Notes under the pieces: generated by a model
Database searches by the model: none
The model's input: only the letters and a program-made list of their open reading frames with translations
Told to the model about the DNA's origin: nothing
Translations under genes and position numbers: made by a program
Shown here: in pieces, positions 1-5,708 of the stretch
Numbering within the stretch: the stretch's first letter is position 1
Layout: the number at the start of each line of letters is the position of its first letter
Assembly: GCA_021792315.1 (NCBI GenBank)
Contig: JAJYUX010000059.1
Span: 1 to 10,341 of the forward strand
From: an archaeon
Lineage (GTDB): Archaea; Thermoproteota; Nitrososphaeria; Nitrososphaerales; CADDZS01
Reading direction: 5' to 3'
Length of the DNA stretch: 10,341 nt

Positions 1-2
1 TT

Positions 3-74
3 GTTGCGGTTGTTGCAGTTATGTTACGCAGCCTGCCGAATCTAAGAATGAGTCACGAGTTATCGGCGCAATAA
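3..74 (+). CDS. C-terminal fragment of an unidentified protein (5' end outside window)
   Basis: One plus-strand frame is open from the left edge to a TAA at 72-74 and encodes about 23 residues. It begins with a run of Val and Ala (VAVVAV), followed by a basic polar tail (LRSLPNLRM). That is what the last membrane helix and cytoplasmic tail of a membrane protein would look like. The fragment is far too short to assign a family. The other two frames are less protein-like, but at this length chance cannot be excluded. No function is proposed. Confidence 0.3.
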   Translation, partial: VAVVAVMLRSLPNLRMSHELSAQ

Positions 75-395
75 AATGTAAACGTAGGCATATGCGAGTG
101 CTGCGGGTGTAAGCAGTACTTGGATGCTTCAGCTTCTAGGACAGGAACTGCTTTCTCATCAAGAATGGGCATTATTCACTTGAAAGTGTTCTCTATGGTA
201 TTGTAAATTCAGCCTATCTATGTGATGTCTTGGATAGACATTCGATATCATGCCAGTCGGGCTTCTTACAGTGAAGCGATTATTAGTAAAGAATCCTCCA
301 AATTCAAACATCGATTTCACCATGAGGCGGCGTGAAGAGAAAGACACCTGTCATGAATCGCCTAAGCTTTTTCTCAGATCAACAATTTCAAACTG
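75..395. other. Gap with no supported gene
   Basis: About 320 bp lie between the left-edge fragment and the toxin gene. A 62-codon minus-strand frame (159-347) has no recognisable motif. A plus-strand frame after the TAA at 72-74 contains a short Cys cluster (CECCGC) but lacks a sensible start codon and has no family resemblance. I see no RNA gene, no convincing promoter for a plus-strand gene, and no clear oligo-T terminator for the toxin operon. Confidence 0.4.
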
Positions 396-668
396 TCATT
401 CATAAACAGACTCTCTTTTTTCTATATTAGTTACAAAGATTGTGCGCTCTTGCTTGTTAACGTGAAATATGATCCTGTAGCTTCCCACTCGTACTCTGAA
501 AGCTCTGTCAAATCCTCCCAATTTTTTTACATCAAGTTGTCCAAGTGTTAGTGGGTATTCAGCCAAGCTTTCTATTGTACGCTTGATCTTGGATTTTGTT
601 TCCAATTCCTGCATGATCTCAAGTGACTTTAGTGCCCTTCTATGCAGAAAGACAGAGTACCTAGACAC
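396..668 (-). CDS. RelE/ParE-superfamily toxin (mRNA interferase)
   Basis: This 90-residue protein has the size and layout of RelE-family toxins, which cleave mRNA in the ribosomal A site. An N-terminal helical pair (residues 8-37) is followed by a short YPLTLG turn and the core strands KKLGG..RAFRVRVGSYRIIF (about 48-68). It ends with a strand and the basic RESVYE tail. The Arg residues at 58, 60, 65 and 85 fit the basic catalytic surface of archaeal RelE. The start is GTG at 668-666 and overlaps the last 8 nt of the upstream antitoxin gene (GTGTCTAG), so translation is probably coupled. The partner gene and size make this a type II toxin-antitoxin module. The family call is strong; the target and activity are inferred. 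Confidence 0.88.
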   Translation of the reverse strand: MSRYSVFLHRRALKSLEIMQELETKSKIKRTIESLAEYPLTLGQLDVKKLGGFDRAFRVRVGSYRIIFHVNKQERTIFVTNIEKRESVYE

Positions 669-876
669 GCCGCATATCTTCCAGAGTTGCGCGTCTGCTG
701 CGTTTCATTTCGGCAATTCTCTTCTTCACTTCCTTTTCTTCTCTGGCAGTCAGGCGAGCTTTCGGAAGCTGGCTAACAATGACTTCCTCTGCCAGATCTT
801 CTATGAAGTCGAGTTTCTGGTTCACCGATTTGACCTCCTTGTATATCAAATCGAGCGACGGCCTCTGTTTTGGCAT
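661..876 (-). CDS. Small helical antitoxin of the RelE-type module
   Basis: This 71-residue protein lies immediately upstream of the toxin and overlaps it by 8 nt. It is almost entirely predicted helix. Residues 8-36 (IYKEVKSVNQKLDFIEDLAEE) look like a dimerising coiled coil. Residues 42-59 are strongly charged, and the end RRATLEDMRRV matches the TLEEL-like tail that many archaeal RelB-type antitoxins wrap around their toxin. No classical ribbon-helix-helix or MazE/AbrB DNA-binding motif is visible, so autoregulation is uncertain. The ATG at 876-874 is the first good start. Antitoxin-first order and overlap are typical of the class. The assignment rests mainly on context and size, because these antitoxins diverge quickly. 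Confidence 0.78.
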   Translation of the reverse strand: MPKQRPSLDLIYKEVKSVNQKLDFIEDLAEEVIVSQLPKARLTAREEKEVKKRIAEMKRSRRATLEDMRRV

Positions 877-1374
877 ACTACCGATTTATGTCGCTCTCTT
901 CTAAGTAAAGCTTTCCCGTTCTCAGTCAAGCAGCGAAGACGATCAGGGACATAATGATGAGAGAAAACTTCAATTTGCAAAAAGTGCTGAATCCGGAGGC
1001 TCTCCTTGTGCAGAAACGCTAGCCAGCGAAAATCCACTTTCTTATTTTCACTTATCTCGTGCGCAAATGAGATCCTCGGCCTCATCACCGTTAGATGCTG
1101 GCCTGATGTCGAATCAGAGAAGCGCCTTTGGAAACGCTTCCTGAATCACTCTGCGGCCGAAAGGTGATTTGAGAGTAGGATTCGGTCTGAAAGTGTGAGA
1201 ATTTGATGAAATTGACTTGAATGGGAGAACAAGCCCTAGCTTAAAGCGCGAGTTCTTGTTTCTCTTGCATAACGACCACAAATGGACGTGAAACATCAGT
1301 GTGGAGGCATCGAACTTGAAACTCGAAAGCCTATTCTAAATTCTGATTAACTATGTGCTATTCCTGTTAGTAAA
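877..1374. other. Long gap without a supported gene
   Basis: About 500 bp separate the antitoxin start from the creatininase-family gene. Two minus-strand frames (846-1088 and 1114-1296) are open here. The first contains a stretch (LTENGKALLRRE) reminiscent of the end of a winged-helix regulator, but it overlaps the antitoxin and shows no full domain. The second shows nothing recognisable. They may be remnants of an older gene. The A/T-rich bases 1331-1358 just before the creatininase start probably hold its promoter. No tRNA-like or CRISPR-like structure was seen. Confidence 0.4.
902..909 (-). promoter_or_regulatory. Possible box A for the toxin-antitoxin operon
   Basis: On the minus strand the A/T element TTTACTTA is centred about 29 bp upstream of the antitoxin ATG and is preceded by purine-rich GGAAAG, which could act as a BRE. 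This would give a very short leader. The match to the archaeal consensus is only fair. Confidence 0.3.
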
Positions 1375-2205
1375 ATGAAGTACAAACTAATTGACATGTC
1401 TTGGAAAGAAGTTGAGAAAGCTTTGAAAAAGTCTGACACGGTCATCGTGCCTACGGGTACTTTGCATGCGCACGGCCCCACACCAATTGGAATTGACGCA
1501 ACCGCCGCAGAGAGACTGGCTGAAGAAGTAGGCGCTAGAACCCACATACTCACCCTTCCAGTCGTATTTTACGGTGAGGATGACAAGATGTCAAGCTATC
1601 CAGGATCAATATGCATCAGCCCACATACTCTTGAATTGTATTACACTGATATTTGCATGAATCTTAGACGAAATGGAATAAGGAAAGTAATTTTCATCAA
1701 CGGGCACGGAGGCAACAGGGAAGCTCTGCTTAGAACCGGTTACAAGTTGCGTAAGTACGGAATGATTATCGCCGTGCTAGAGTGGTGGAGTCTGGGAGTT
1801 GAGCTGGGGTTTTTCAAAAGAGATGCAGAGTTCTTGGAGGAATTCAAGATCGGCTTGGCGATCCACGGTAAAGAAGCGGCGGATCTGAGAAGAGGGACGT
1901 TCAAAGGAGAATGGGGAGCTCATCCATGCAAGCAAGTACTTGGTAACAAAATCAAGACAGACATATTTTATCTCTCAAAATTTCGCAAGGGCACTGTGAT
2001 GATTCCCTTGGATGCATGGGATACAGATCTCACCAGCCCGCCTTACATAAGACGTGACGAACTGAAGAAACTTGAAGCAGGCGGGAAGGAACTGATTGCA
2101 AGGTTGGCAGACTATATTGCAGACTTTGCACGAGAGTTTCAAAGACTCGATGTCAAGAGAGTCAAGTCTGGTGGAAGAAATGACTTCACTCTCGTGCAAG
2201 AGTAA
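1375..2205 (+). CDS. Creatininase-family (MftE/ArfB-like) metal-dependent amidohydrolase
   Basis: This 276-residue protein belongs to the creatininase superfamily, metal-dependent enzymes that hydrolyse C-N bonds in cyclic amides, formamides or peptides. Family landmarks are in order. The first metal motif is PTGTLHAHGP (26-35), followed by D41. NGHGGN (109-114) carries the conserved His111. The second half has HGKEAADL (164-171) with Glu167. Length is normal for the family (about 240-280). By alignment to creatininase, Glu34/His36/Asp45/His120/Glu177 correspond to His31/His33/Asp41/His111/Glu167. The usual first Glu ligand is therefore replaced by His, and the GPHLPLGTD segment is one residue shorter (GPTPIGID). 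The start is ATG with A/T-rich sequence but no Shine-Dalgarno site upstream, consistent with a short leader. Neighbours give no pathway, so the substrate is unknown. Confidence 0.88.
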   Translation: MKYKLIDMSWKEVEKALKKSDTVIVPTGTLHAHGPTPIGIDATAAERLAEEVGARTHILTLPVVFYGEDDKMSSYPGSICISPHTLELYYTDICMNLRRNGIRKVIFINGHGGNREALLRTGYKLRKYGMIIAVLEWWSLGVELGFFKRDAEFLEEFKIGLAIHGKEAADLRRGTFKGEWGAHPCKQVLGNKIKTDIFYLSKFRKGTVMIPLDAWDTDLTSPPYIRRDELKKLEAGGKELIARLADYIADFAREFQRLDVKRVKSGGRNDFTLVQE

Positions 2206-2230
2206 TGAACGTTCATGCTGTCAGTCAACA

Positions 2231-2238
2231 CTTATAGA
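2231..2238 (+). promoter_or_regulatory. Box A-like element before the 74-residue gene
   Basis: CTTATAGA resembles an archaeal TATA box. Initiation about 26 bp downstream (near 2260) would leave a leader of roughly 8 nt before the proposed TTG start at 2268. Confidence 0.4.
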
Positions 2239-2267
2239 CAGGATATGAGCCGATTTCCAATTTAGAG

Positions 2268-2492
2268 TTGTGTTATGGGCTGGGAAACAAATATCTCTGG
2301 AAGACCGATGAGCATCTAAATCACGTAGCAAACGTGAGGGATGCCCATGGAGACGAGTTAACTGCTCTACCTGGAGTCACGGGGATTGGAATCGGCAAAG
2401 ATCACATTATACTTTACGTATCTGATGAATCTGTTGAAGTGCCCGATCACATAGAGGATGTTGCAATAGCAAAAATAATCAGATCGTACTGA
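2268..2492 (+). CDS. Small hypothetical protein with PGVTGIGIG core
   Basis: This 74-residue protein has no certain family. Its central part, LPGVTGIGIGKDHIILYVSD followed by VPDHIEDVAI, resembles the small N-terminal domain of some trypsin-like and Nal1-like proteins. In those, NVVGVGIG, a short strand ending in VYV, and a P-x-x-I-x-G-V/D-V turn recur. The domain appears here alone with a short N-terminal helix (residues 12-27). The frame has no ATG. TTG at 2268 is the earliest start and fits the box A at 2231-2238, while GTG at 2334 is an alternative that removes 22 residues. It lies 62 bp after the amidohydrolase and 56 bp before another small gene. The fold resemblance is an inference from a short motif. 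Confidence 0.6.
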   Translation: MCYGLGNKYLWKTDEHLNHVANVRDAHGDELTALPGVTGIGIGKDHIILYVSDESVEVPDHIEDVAIAKIIRSY

Positions 2493-2548
2493 AGTAAACA
2501 AGATTCTTGCCAAATCCATAACAATAGCAAGAACCAAGGGATACCAAG

Positions 2549-2722
2549 TTGTCTAGTTATGATGCTGAAGAAGAAAGACTGAAGAAACTGTACGATCAAG
2601 CGCGAATTCAGGGCGACAAGAAAAAGAAGAAAGAGTATAAAGAGAAGCTCGCCGAACTTAATCGCAGAAAGAAACAAGAGATTCGTGCAAGCCGCAGAGA
2701 TTCAGAACTTGATGATCACTAG
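2549..2722 (+). CDS. 57-residue highly charged helical protein, unrecognised
   Basis: This frame runs from TTG at 2549 to TAG at 2720-2722 and encodes 57 residues. About half are Lys, Arg, Glu or Asp, arranged as one long amphipathic helix: ERLKKLYDQARIQ at 9-21, a lysine run KKKKK at 24-28, EYKEKLAELNRRKKQE at 29-44, and an acidic end (SELDDH). Composition, even codon use and heptad-like Leu/Tyr spacing look like a real small nucleic-acid- or ribosome-associated coil rather than a random frame. AAGGGAT sits about 7 nt before the TTG and may serve as a weak ribosome-binding site. The gene follows the 74-residue gene by 56 bp and could share its transcript. I recognise no family. Confidence 0.62.
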   Translation: MSSYDAEEERLKKLYDQARIQGDKKKKKEYKEKLAELNRRKKQEIRASRRDSELDDH

Positions 2723-2745
2723 ATGGTCAGCGGAGCATAAAAGAG

Positions 2746-2970
2746 TCAAGCATCTTTCGATCTGTTCTCATAGATTGTGTACTGGGTTCCATCATGAAAA
2801 ACGCATCCACCTGCTCTGCTATTCTTTAACACCTTGGGGCTTTGCGATTTTGCTGCAAAGAACTTTTCTTCATAACCCAGTCCACTAATCCGTTCGACAT
2901 CCTCTTCCCAGAGGAGCATCTCAGTGCGAAAGTAGCAGCTCACGCAATGGTGATTTTCGCAAACATTCAA
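2746..2970 (-). pseudogene. Truncated YkgJ-type Cys-cluster (Zn/Fe-chelating) protein
   Basis: The 74 residues match the N-terminal half of YkgJ-family proteins, whose conserved cysteines chelate Zn or an Fe-S cluster. Recognisable parts are CENHHCVSCYFRTEM (4-18; family pattern C-x-x-H-x-C-x-x-C-C-x-x-TEM), EEDVERISGLGY (22-33), and CVFHDG..YTIYENR (56-70). Three expected Cys positions are gone: CC reads SC, the Cys before IYE is Tyr, and the Cys after the RP motif is Ala. The frame stops (TGA) where family members continue with CRLYP and more residues. Reading through the stop gives LFYAP, close to that continuation, so a CGA-to-TGA nonsense change is plausible. The start would be TTG. It converges on the plus-strand 57-residue gene. 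It is most likely decaying; a shortened functional protein is possible. Confidence 0.6.
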
Positions 2971-3040
2971 GCAAGAAGACCAAGAAAAAATTGCGTAAGG
3001 GAGAGAAATCGTCTATCCGAACTCTTTCATAAAAGAAATG

Positions 3041-3250
3041 TTAGAATTCTCTTTTCGGAGCCCTGTGCTTCGGAAGGCACTCTGTGCAGTATACAGGCCT
3101 TCCTTGAGTAGGCTCAAATGGGACTTGAGTCTTTTTCCCGCAGTCCGAACAGATGACGTCATGCATTACTCTTGGAGGTCGAGTGTAGTCGCTACTTCCC
3201 CGTCGATCTCCCGATCTGTTTCTGTTGTTTCCTCTATTTCCATAACTCAT
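3041..3250 (-). CDS. CxxC-x17-CxxC zinc-binding protein with Arg/Gly/Asn-rich N-terminus
   Basis: This 69-residue protein has two parts. Residues 3-27 are a low-complexity tract rich in Gly, Asn, Arg and Ser (YGNRGNNRNRSGDRRG), like RGG-type RNA-binding tails. Residues 33-63 hold a zinc ribbon: C34-x2-C37, exactly 17 residues, then C55-x2-C58. The conserved interior VPFEPTQGRPVYC is typical of the CxxC-x17-CxxC domain known in methanogens and other archaea. Function of the family is unknown; a nucleic-acid role is inferred from the basic tail. I chose ATG at 3250-3248. A TTG 18 nt upstream would add MERLQK, but GGAG in that stretch may instead be the ribosome-binding site. It lies 70 bp upstream of the decayed YkgJ gene on the same strand. 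Confidence 0.85.
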   Translation of the reverse strand: MSYGNRGNNRNRSGDRRGSSDYTRPPRVMHDVICSDCGKKTQVPFEPTQGRPVYCTECLPKHRAPKREF

Positions 3251-3288
3251 TTTCTGAAGACGCTCCAACTGTATCCTCTATTCAACGA

Positions 3289-3296
3289 CTATTAAG
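3289..3296 (-). promoter_or_regulatory. Box A-like element for the CxxC-x17-CxxC gene
   Basis: On the minus strand CTTAATAG is centred about 25 bp upstream of position 3268. Initiation there would give an 18-nt leader carrying GGAG before the ATG at 3250, or a leaderless TTG start at 3268. This element is what makes the start choice ambiguous. Confidence 0.35.
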
Positions 3297-3455
3297 GCAT
3301 TATTGGAGGTGGATTTACTTGCGAAATATCGTTTTCAAACTCTCGGATAGACGACTAAACGTTTTCATCATAGGTAGCGTGATTTGTTTGCTAAAATACA
3401 GCAAGAGAAACTCGACGTTAATATGAGGGCTTTGACAAAAGGGCAGTCATCAGCC

Positions 3456-3486
3456 CACTTGTTCTTGGTAATTAAATCAACAAGTG
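3456..3486. repeat. Short inverted repeat (8-bp arms, 15-nt loop)
   Basis: CACTTGTT at 3456-3463 is repeated in inverse as AACAAGTG at 3479-3486 around an A/T-rich loop. It could form a small hairpin or bind a dimeric regulator. No gene start or oligo-T tract is close enough to give it a role. Confidence 0.35.
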
Positions 3487-3804
3487 AGCAAGTGACCGAA
3501 AGGCTAGTAGTCCCGGATTACTTCTTCTTACCTTTTTGCGTTTTCTTCTTAGCTGGCAATTTGATTTGCGATCTACAGATCTACAAACCTACTTAAGTGC
3601 GTTTGCTTTTGCACGAAATTCTGAGAAATAGAGCAAATTATCGACAGAAAGCCGCGATTATCATTTCGTCTATTTTCACTGATGTTGATTTCCAGACAGT
3701 TTTGCTTCCCTATCAGGCTAGTAAAGTCATAGTAGACAGACGAATAATGTGCTCCGAGCCAATAAACAGAGGAAAATTGTCTCTCTTTTTCGAATAGATA
3801 GTGC

Positions 3805-3811
3805 CTTATAT
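3805..3811 (+). promoter_or_regulatory. Box A promoter of the microprotein-tfb unit
   Basis: CTTATAT is a good archaeal TATA element, and its centre lies 25 bp upstream of the ATG at 3833. Initiation at the usual distance would fall on or next to that ATG, giving a leaderless mRNA. This spacing is independent support for the 45-residue gene and its start. Confidence 0.55.
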
Positions 3812-3832
3812 CAGGTAAACAGCCATCTTTCC

Positions 3833-3970
3833 ATGTATAGCAATTCGAGCCAATCAACGCCGTGTACGAGACACGGCATAAGGATGCGCAGCAACGAGCG
3901 AGGTAATCTCAGCTGCCCCGTTTGTGATAACATCAACAATCAAAAATCATTCCGCAAGGGCAGACGCTAG
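3833..3970 (+). CDS. 45-residue CxxH/CxxC zinc-binding microprotein upstream of tfb
   Basis: ATG at 3833 to TAG at 3968-3970 encodes 45 residues with one compact metal site: C11-x2-H14, 13 residues, then C28-x2-C31, in the setting CTRHGIRMRS...LSCPVCD. The Ser/Asn-rich N-terminus and basic C-terminus (SFRKGRR) flank it. The CPVCD knuckle and the box A placed for leaderless transcription argue against a chance frame. The gene ends 29 bp before tfb on the same strand, so the two are probably co-transcribed. A role in transcription, or as a TFB partner, is inferred only from this position and the zinc knuckle. The same frame is open further upstream to 3749, but that part is not protein-like. 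Confidence 0.68.
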   Translation: MYSNSSQSTPCTRHGIRMRSNERGNLSCPVCDNINNQKSFRKGRR

Positions 3971-3999
3971 ACAGCAAAAAGAAACGGGTCTGTGTCTAG

Positions 4000-4941
4000 A
4001 TGAGCGTCGTTCCACGCAAATCCGAAGATCTAAGAAAAATAGGAAGGAGTGCGGATCGCTGCCCCAGATGCGGCAAAGGGCCCTCTGTGATGGATCATGC
4101 CAGCGGAGAATTTTTGTGTACTAACTGCGGTTATGTCATGAAAGAAAAACTTGCAGAAACTGGTCCTGAGTGGCGTGCTTTTTCACAGGAAGAGAAAAAC
4201 AATAGAGCACACACTGGAGCTCCATCTAGTCTTGCAACGCATGACATGGGACTTGCGACCGTCATAGGTGCTCTGGACAGAGACGCCTCCGGCAAGACGT
4301 TGCCCGCTTCGATGAAGAGTACCATCGAAAGGCTTCGAACCTGGGATGGACGCAGTCAGGTGCATGCCTCGGAAGATCGAAATCGCCGGCAGGCCTTTAG
4401 CGAACTTGACCGATTAGTTGACAAATTAAACGTAGGTGACGCAGTCGTTGAAAAGTCAGCTTATATCTACAGAAAGGCGCTTGAGCGCGGCCTCATACGC
4501 GGCAGATCAATTTCTGCACTTATTGGCGCCGCTCTCTATGCTGCTTGCAGGGATACCGAAACTCCACGTACTCTAAAGGACATTGCTGCAATTAGCGGCA
4601 TAAAGAAGAAGGAACTGGCGAGATGCTATCGACTATTGTTTAGGGAACTTGACTTGCGGATGCCAGTGGTAGACCCAGTAAAGTGCATAGCAAGAATAGC
4701 AAGTAAGGTGGGTCTGCAAGAGAGAACCAAGCGCAGGGCGATTGCAATTCTGAGACGTGCAGAAGAGGACAGGACTTCCGCGGGTAAGGATCCAATGGGA
4801 TTAGCAGCAGCTGCCCTGTACGTTGCTTGCGTATTGGAGAATGAAAACAAGACGCAAAAAGATGTCGCTGAAGCTGCTAGCGTCACTGAAGTCACGATTA
4901 GGAATAGGTACAAAGGACTCAAAGCCACTCTCAAAATCTAA
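4000..4941 (+). CDS. tfb: Transcription initiation factor B (TFB, archaeal TFIIB)
   Basis: This 313-residue protein is a complete archaeal TFB, the factor that binds the TBP-box A complex and BRE and recruits RNA polymerase. The N-terminal zinc ribbon is C21-PRC24 and C40-TNC43-GYV. It is followed by the B-reader/linker with GPEWRAF (55-61) and acidic or polar residues. Two cyclin-like repeats cover about 127-218 and 221-311. Each has the expected helix spacing and small-residue core (ISALIGAALYAACR at 171-184, GLAAAALYVACVLE at 267-280), and the second ends in the recognition helix SVTEVTIRNRYKGL. Length is normal. It starts with ATG and has no clear promoter directly upstream, supporting co-transcription with the zinc microprotein 29 bp before it. 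Many archaea carry several TFBs; whether this is the main or an alternative copy cannot be told. Confidence 0.96.
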   Translation: MSVVPRKSEDLRKIGRSADRCPRCGKGPSVMDHASGEFLCTNCGYVMKEKLAETGPEWRAFSQEEKNNRAHTGAPSSLATHDMGLATVIGALDRDASGKTLPASMKSTIERLRTWDGRSQVHASEDRNRRQAFSELDRLVDKLNVGDAVVEKSAYIYRKALERGLIRGRSISALIGAALYAACRDTETPRTLKDIAAISGIKKKELARCYRLLFRELDLRMPVVDPVKCIARIASKVGLQERTKRRAIAILRRAEEDRTSAGKDPMGLAAAALYVACVLENENKTQKDVAEAASVTEVTIRNRYKGLKATLKI

Positions 4942-5058
4942 CCGTGACAAGGTAGCTCCGAGTTTTCTGGTAGTTGGCGTGTACATAGCTTCCTTTCGTG
5001 CTTAACAACTTCGTTTCGTACACTGGACAATGGAAGCTCCCGTTCCCAAACGATCAGA

Positions 5059-5066
5059 TTTGTAAT
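5059..5066 (+). promoter_or_regulatory. Box A-like element for the secreted protein gene
   Basis: TTTGTAAT is centred about 25 bp before the ATG at 5088, the spacing expected for a leaderless transcript starting at that codon. It favours this ATG over the internal TTG at 5136. Confidence 0.4.
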
Positions 5067-5087
5067 GACTGATGTTCAGTTCGTGTT

Positions 5088-5645
5088 ATGAATCCTGAAA
5101 CCTTATCTTCTATTGTGCAAATCTCGGAGCGCATCTTGGAATCAAGATACGGTTCAAAGAAGATCGCTTACACCCTGCTATCATTTTCCTTTATCGCACT
5201 TCTGACTCTAGGAAACTCTGTTGCTCAAGCTTCAGCTTCTAGCCCCGCTAATGGGAGCTTCATAGACACGTCGGTAGTCTCATCACTAACTACTTTCAGT
5301 GGCGGGAGCGAGATCATTTACCAGACCAACGCTGGTTCAATAAACGGGACTTTCACTGGATCTTATCTCACGTTTGTCAATTTGACGATTTCTGCAACTG
5401 GAATAACGTACAACGCGATAGACGTCTGTTCGTGCACCGTAAACGGCGAATCAGGAACCCTCGTCTTTGATGAAGTGGGGACTCTCACTCTGATTAACGG
5501 AGTGTACTACCTGAATTCAGTAGCGACCGTCATTCAGGCAACCGGCAGACTCGCACATCTTCAGGCAACGATAACCCTGCAGGGCATTGTGTATACGCAA
5601 ACTGGCCTGACCGAGGGCACATATTCTGGGATAGTATTTACCTGA
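5088..5645 (+). CDS. Secreted or membrane-anchored beta-rich protein (DUF3224-like)
   Basis: This 185-residue protein has a polar N-terminus (1-25), a hydrophobic segment (about 26-43, IAYTLLSFSFIALLTLG) and AQASASS, resembling a signal peptide with a possible cleavage near 49. The rest is all-beta: repeated GTFTGSY, SGTLVFDEVGTL, ATGRLAHLQATITLQG and GTYSGIVF units. These resemble the small barrel seen in DUF3224 and allene-oxide-cyclase-like proteins. Three N-glycosylation sequons (N55, N86, N98) and a CSC pair (C114, C116) lie in the exterior part, consistent with life outside the membrane. The 25 residues before the hydrophobic core are long for a signal peptide; TTG at codon 17 would give a conventional one, but a box A fits the ATG. 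Function is unknown and the fold call is tentative. Confidence 0.75.
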   Translation: MNPETLSSIVQISERILESRYGSKKIAYTLLSFSFIALLTLGNSVAQASASSPANGSFIDTSVVSSLTTFSGGSEIIYQTNAGSINGTFTGSYLTFVNLTISATGITYNAIDVCSCTVNGESGTLVFDEVGTLTLINGVYYLNSVATVIQATGRLAHLQATITLQGIVYTQTGLTEGTYSGIVFT

Positions 5646-5708
5646 AGAAGCTTCGTATTGCTTATCTGGTAGACCCGTACACCTGAGCAGACTTCTCCAG
5701 AATGAAGA

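Larger units (their letters stand above)
3251..3832. other. Gene-poor stretch with a Lys-rich mini-frame and a hairpin
   Basis: No convincing gene is visible in these 580 bp. Open frames at 3384-3596 (plus) and 3573-3857 (minus) lack motifs. The minus strand at 3518-3559 encodes 13 residues with 8 lysines (TTG start, LPAKKKTQKGKKK), like the tail of a basic chromatin or ribosomal protein, but with no body upstream in frame. An 18-residue minus frame at 3315-3371 is equally unsupported. A perfect 8-bp inverted repeat lies at 3456-3486. The stretch may hold decayed genes, an undetected RNA, or simply spacer. Confidence 0.4.

Noticed and set aside
159..347. 62-codon minus-strand open frame
   Set aside because: No motif, no family resemblance, no promoter or ribosome-binding site; composition looks random.
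846..1088. 80-codon minus-strand frame with a winged-helix-like LTENGKALLRRE stretch
   Set aside because: It overlaps the antitoxin gene by about 30 bp and shows no complete domain; a remnant is possible but not supportable.
953..1100. AATGATGA C-box-like sequence with a later CTGA, considered as a C/D box sRNA
   Set aside because: Internal D'/C' boxes and terminal stem do not line up at proper spacing.
3315..3371. 18-residue minus-strand peptide frame (MMKTFSRLSESLKTIFRK)
   Set aside because: Amphipathic in appearance but far too short, with no ribosome-binding site or promoter.
126..5242. 14-bp identical string gcttcagcttctag near 126 and again near 5229
   Set aside because: A match this short is compatible with chance in 10 kb, and the second copy is inside a signal-peptide Ala/Ser coding stretch.
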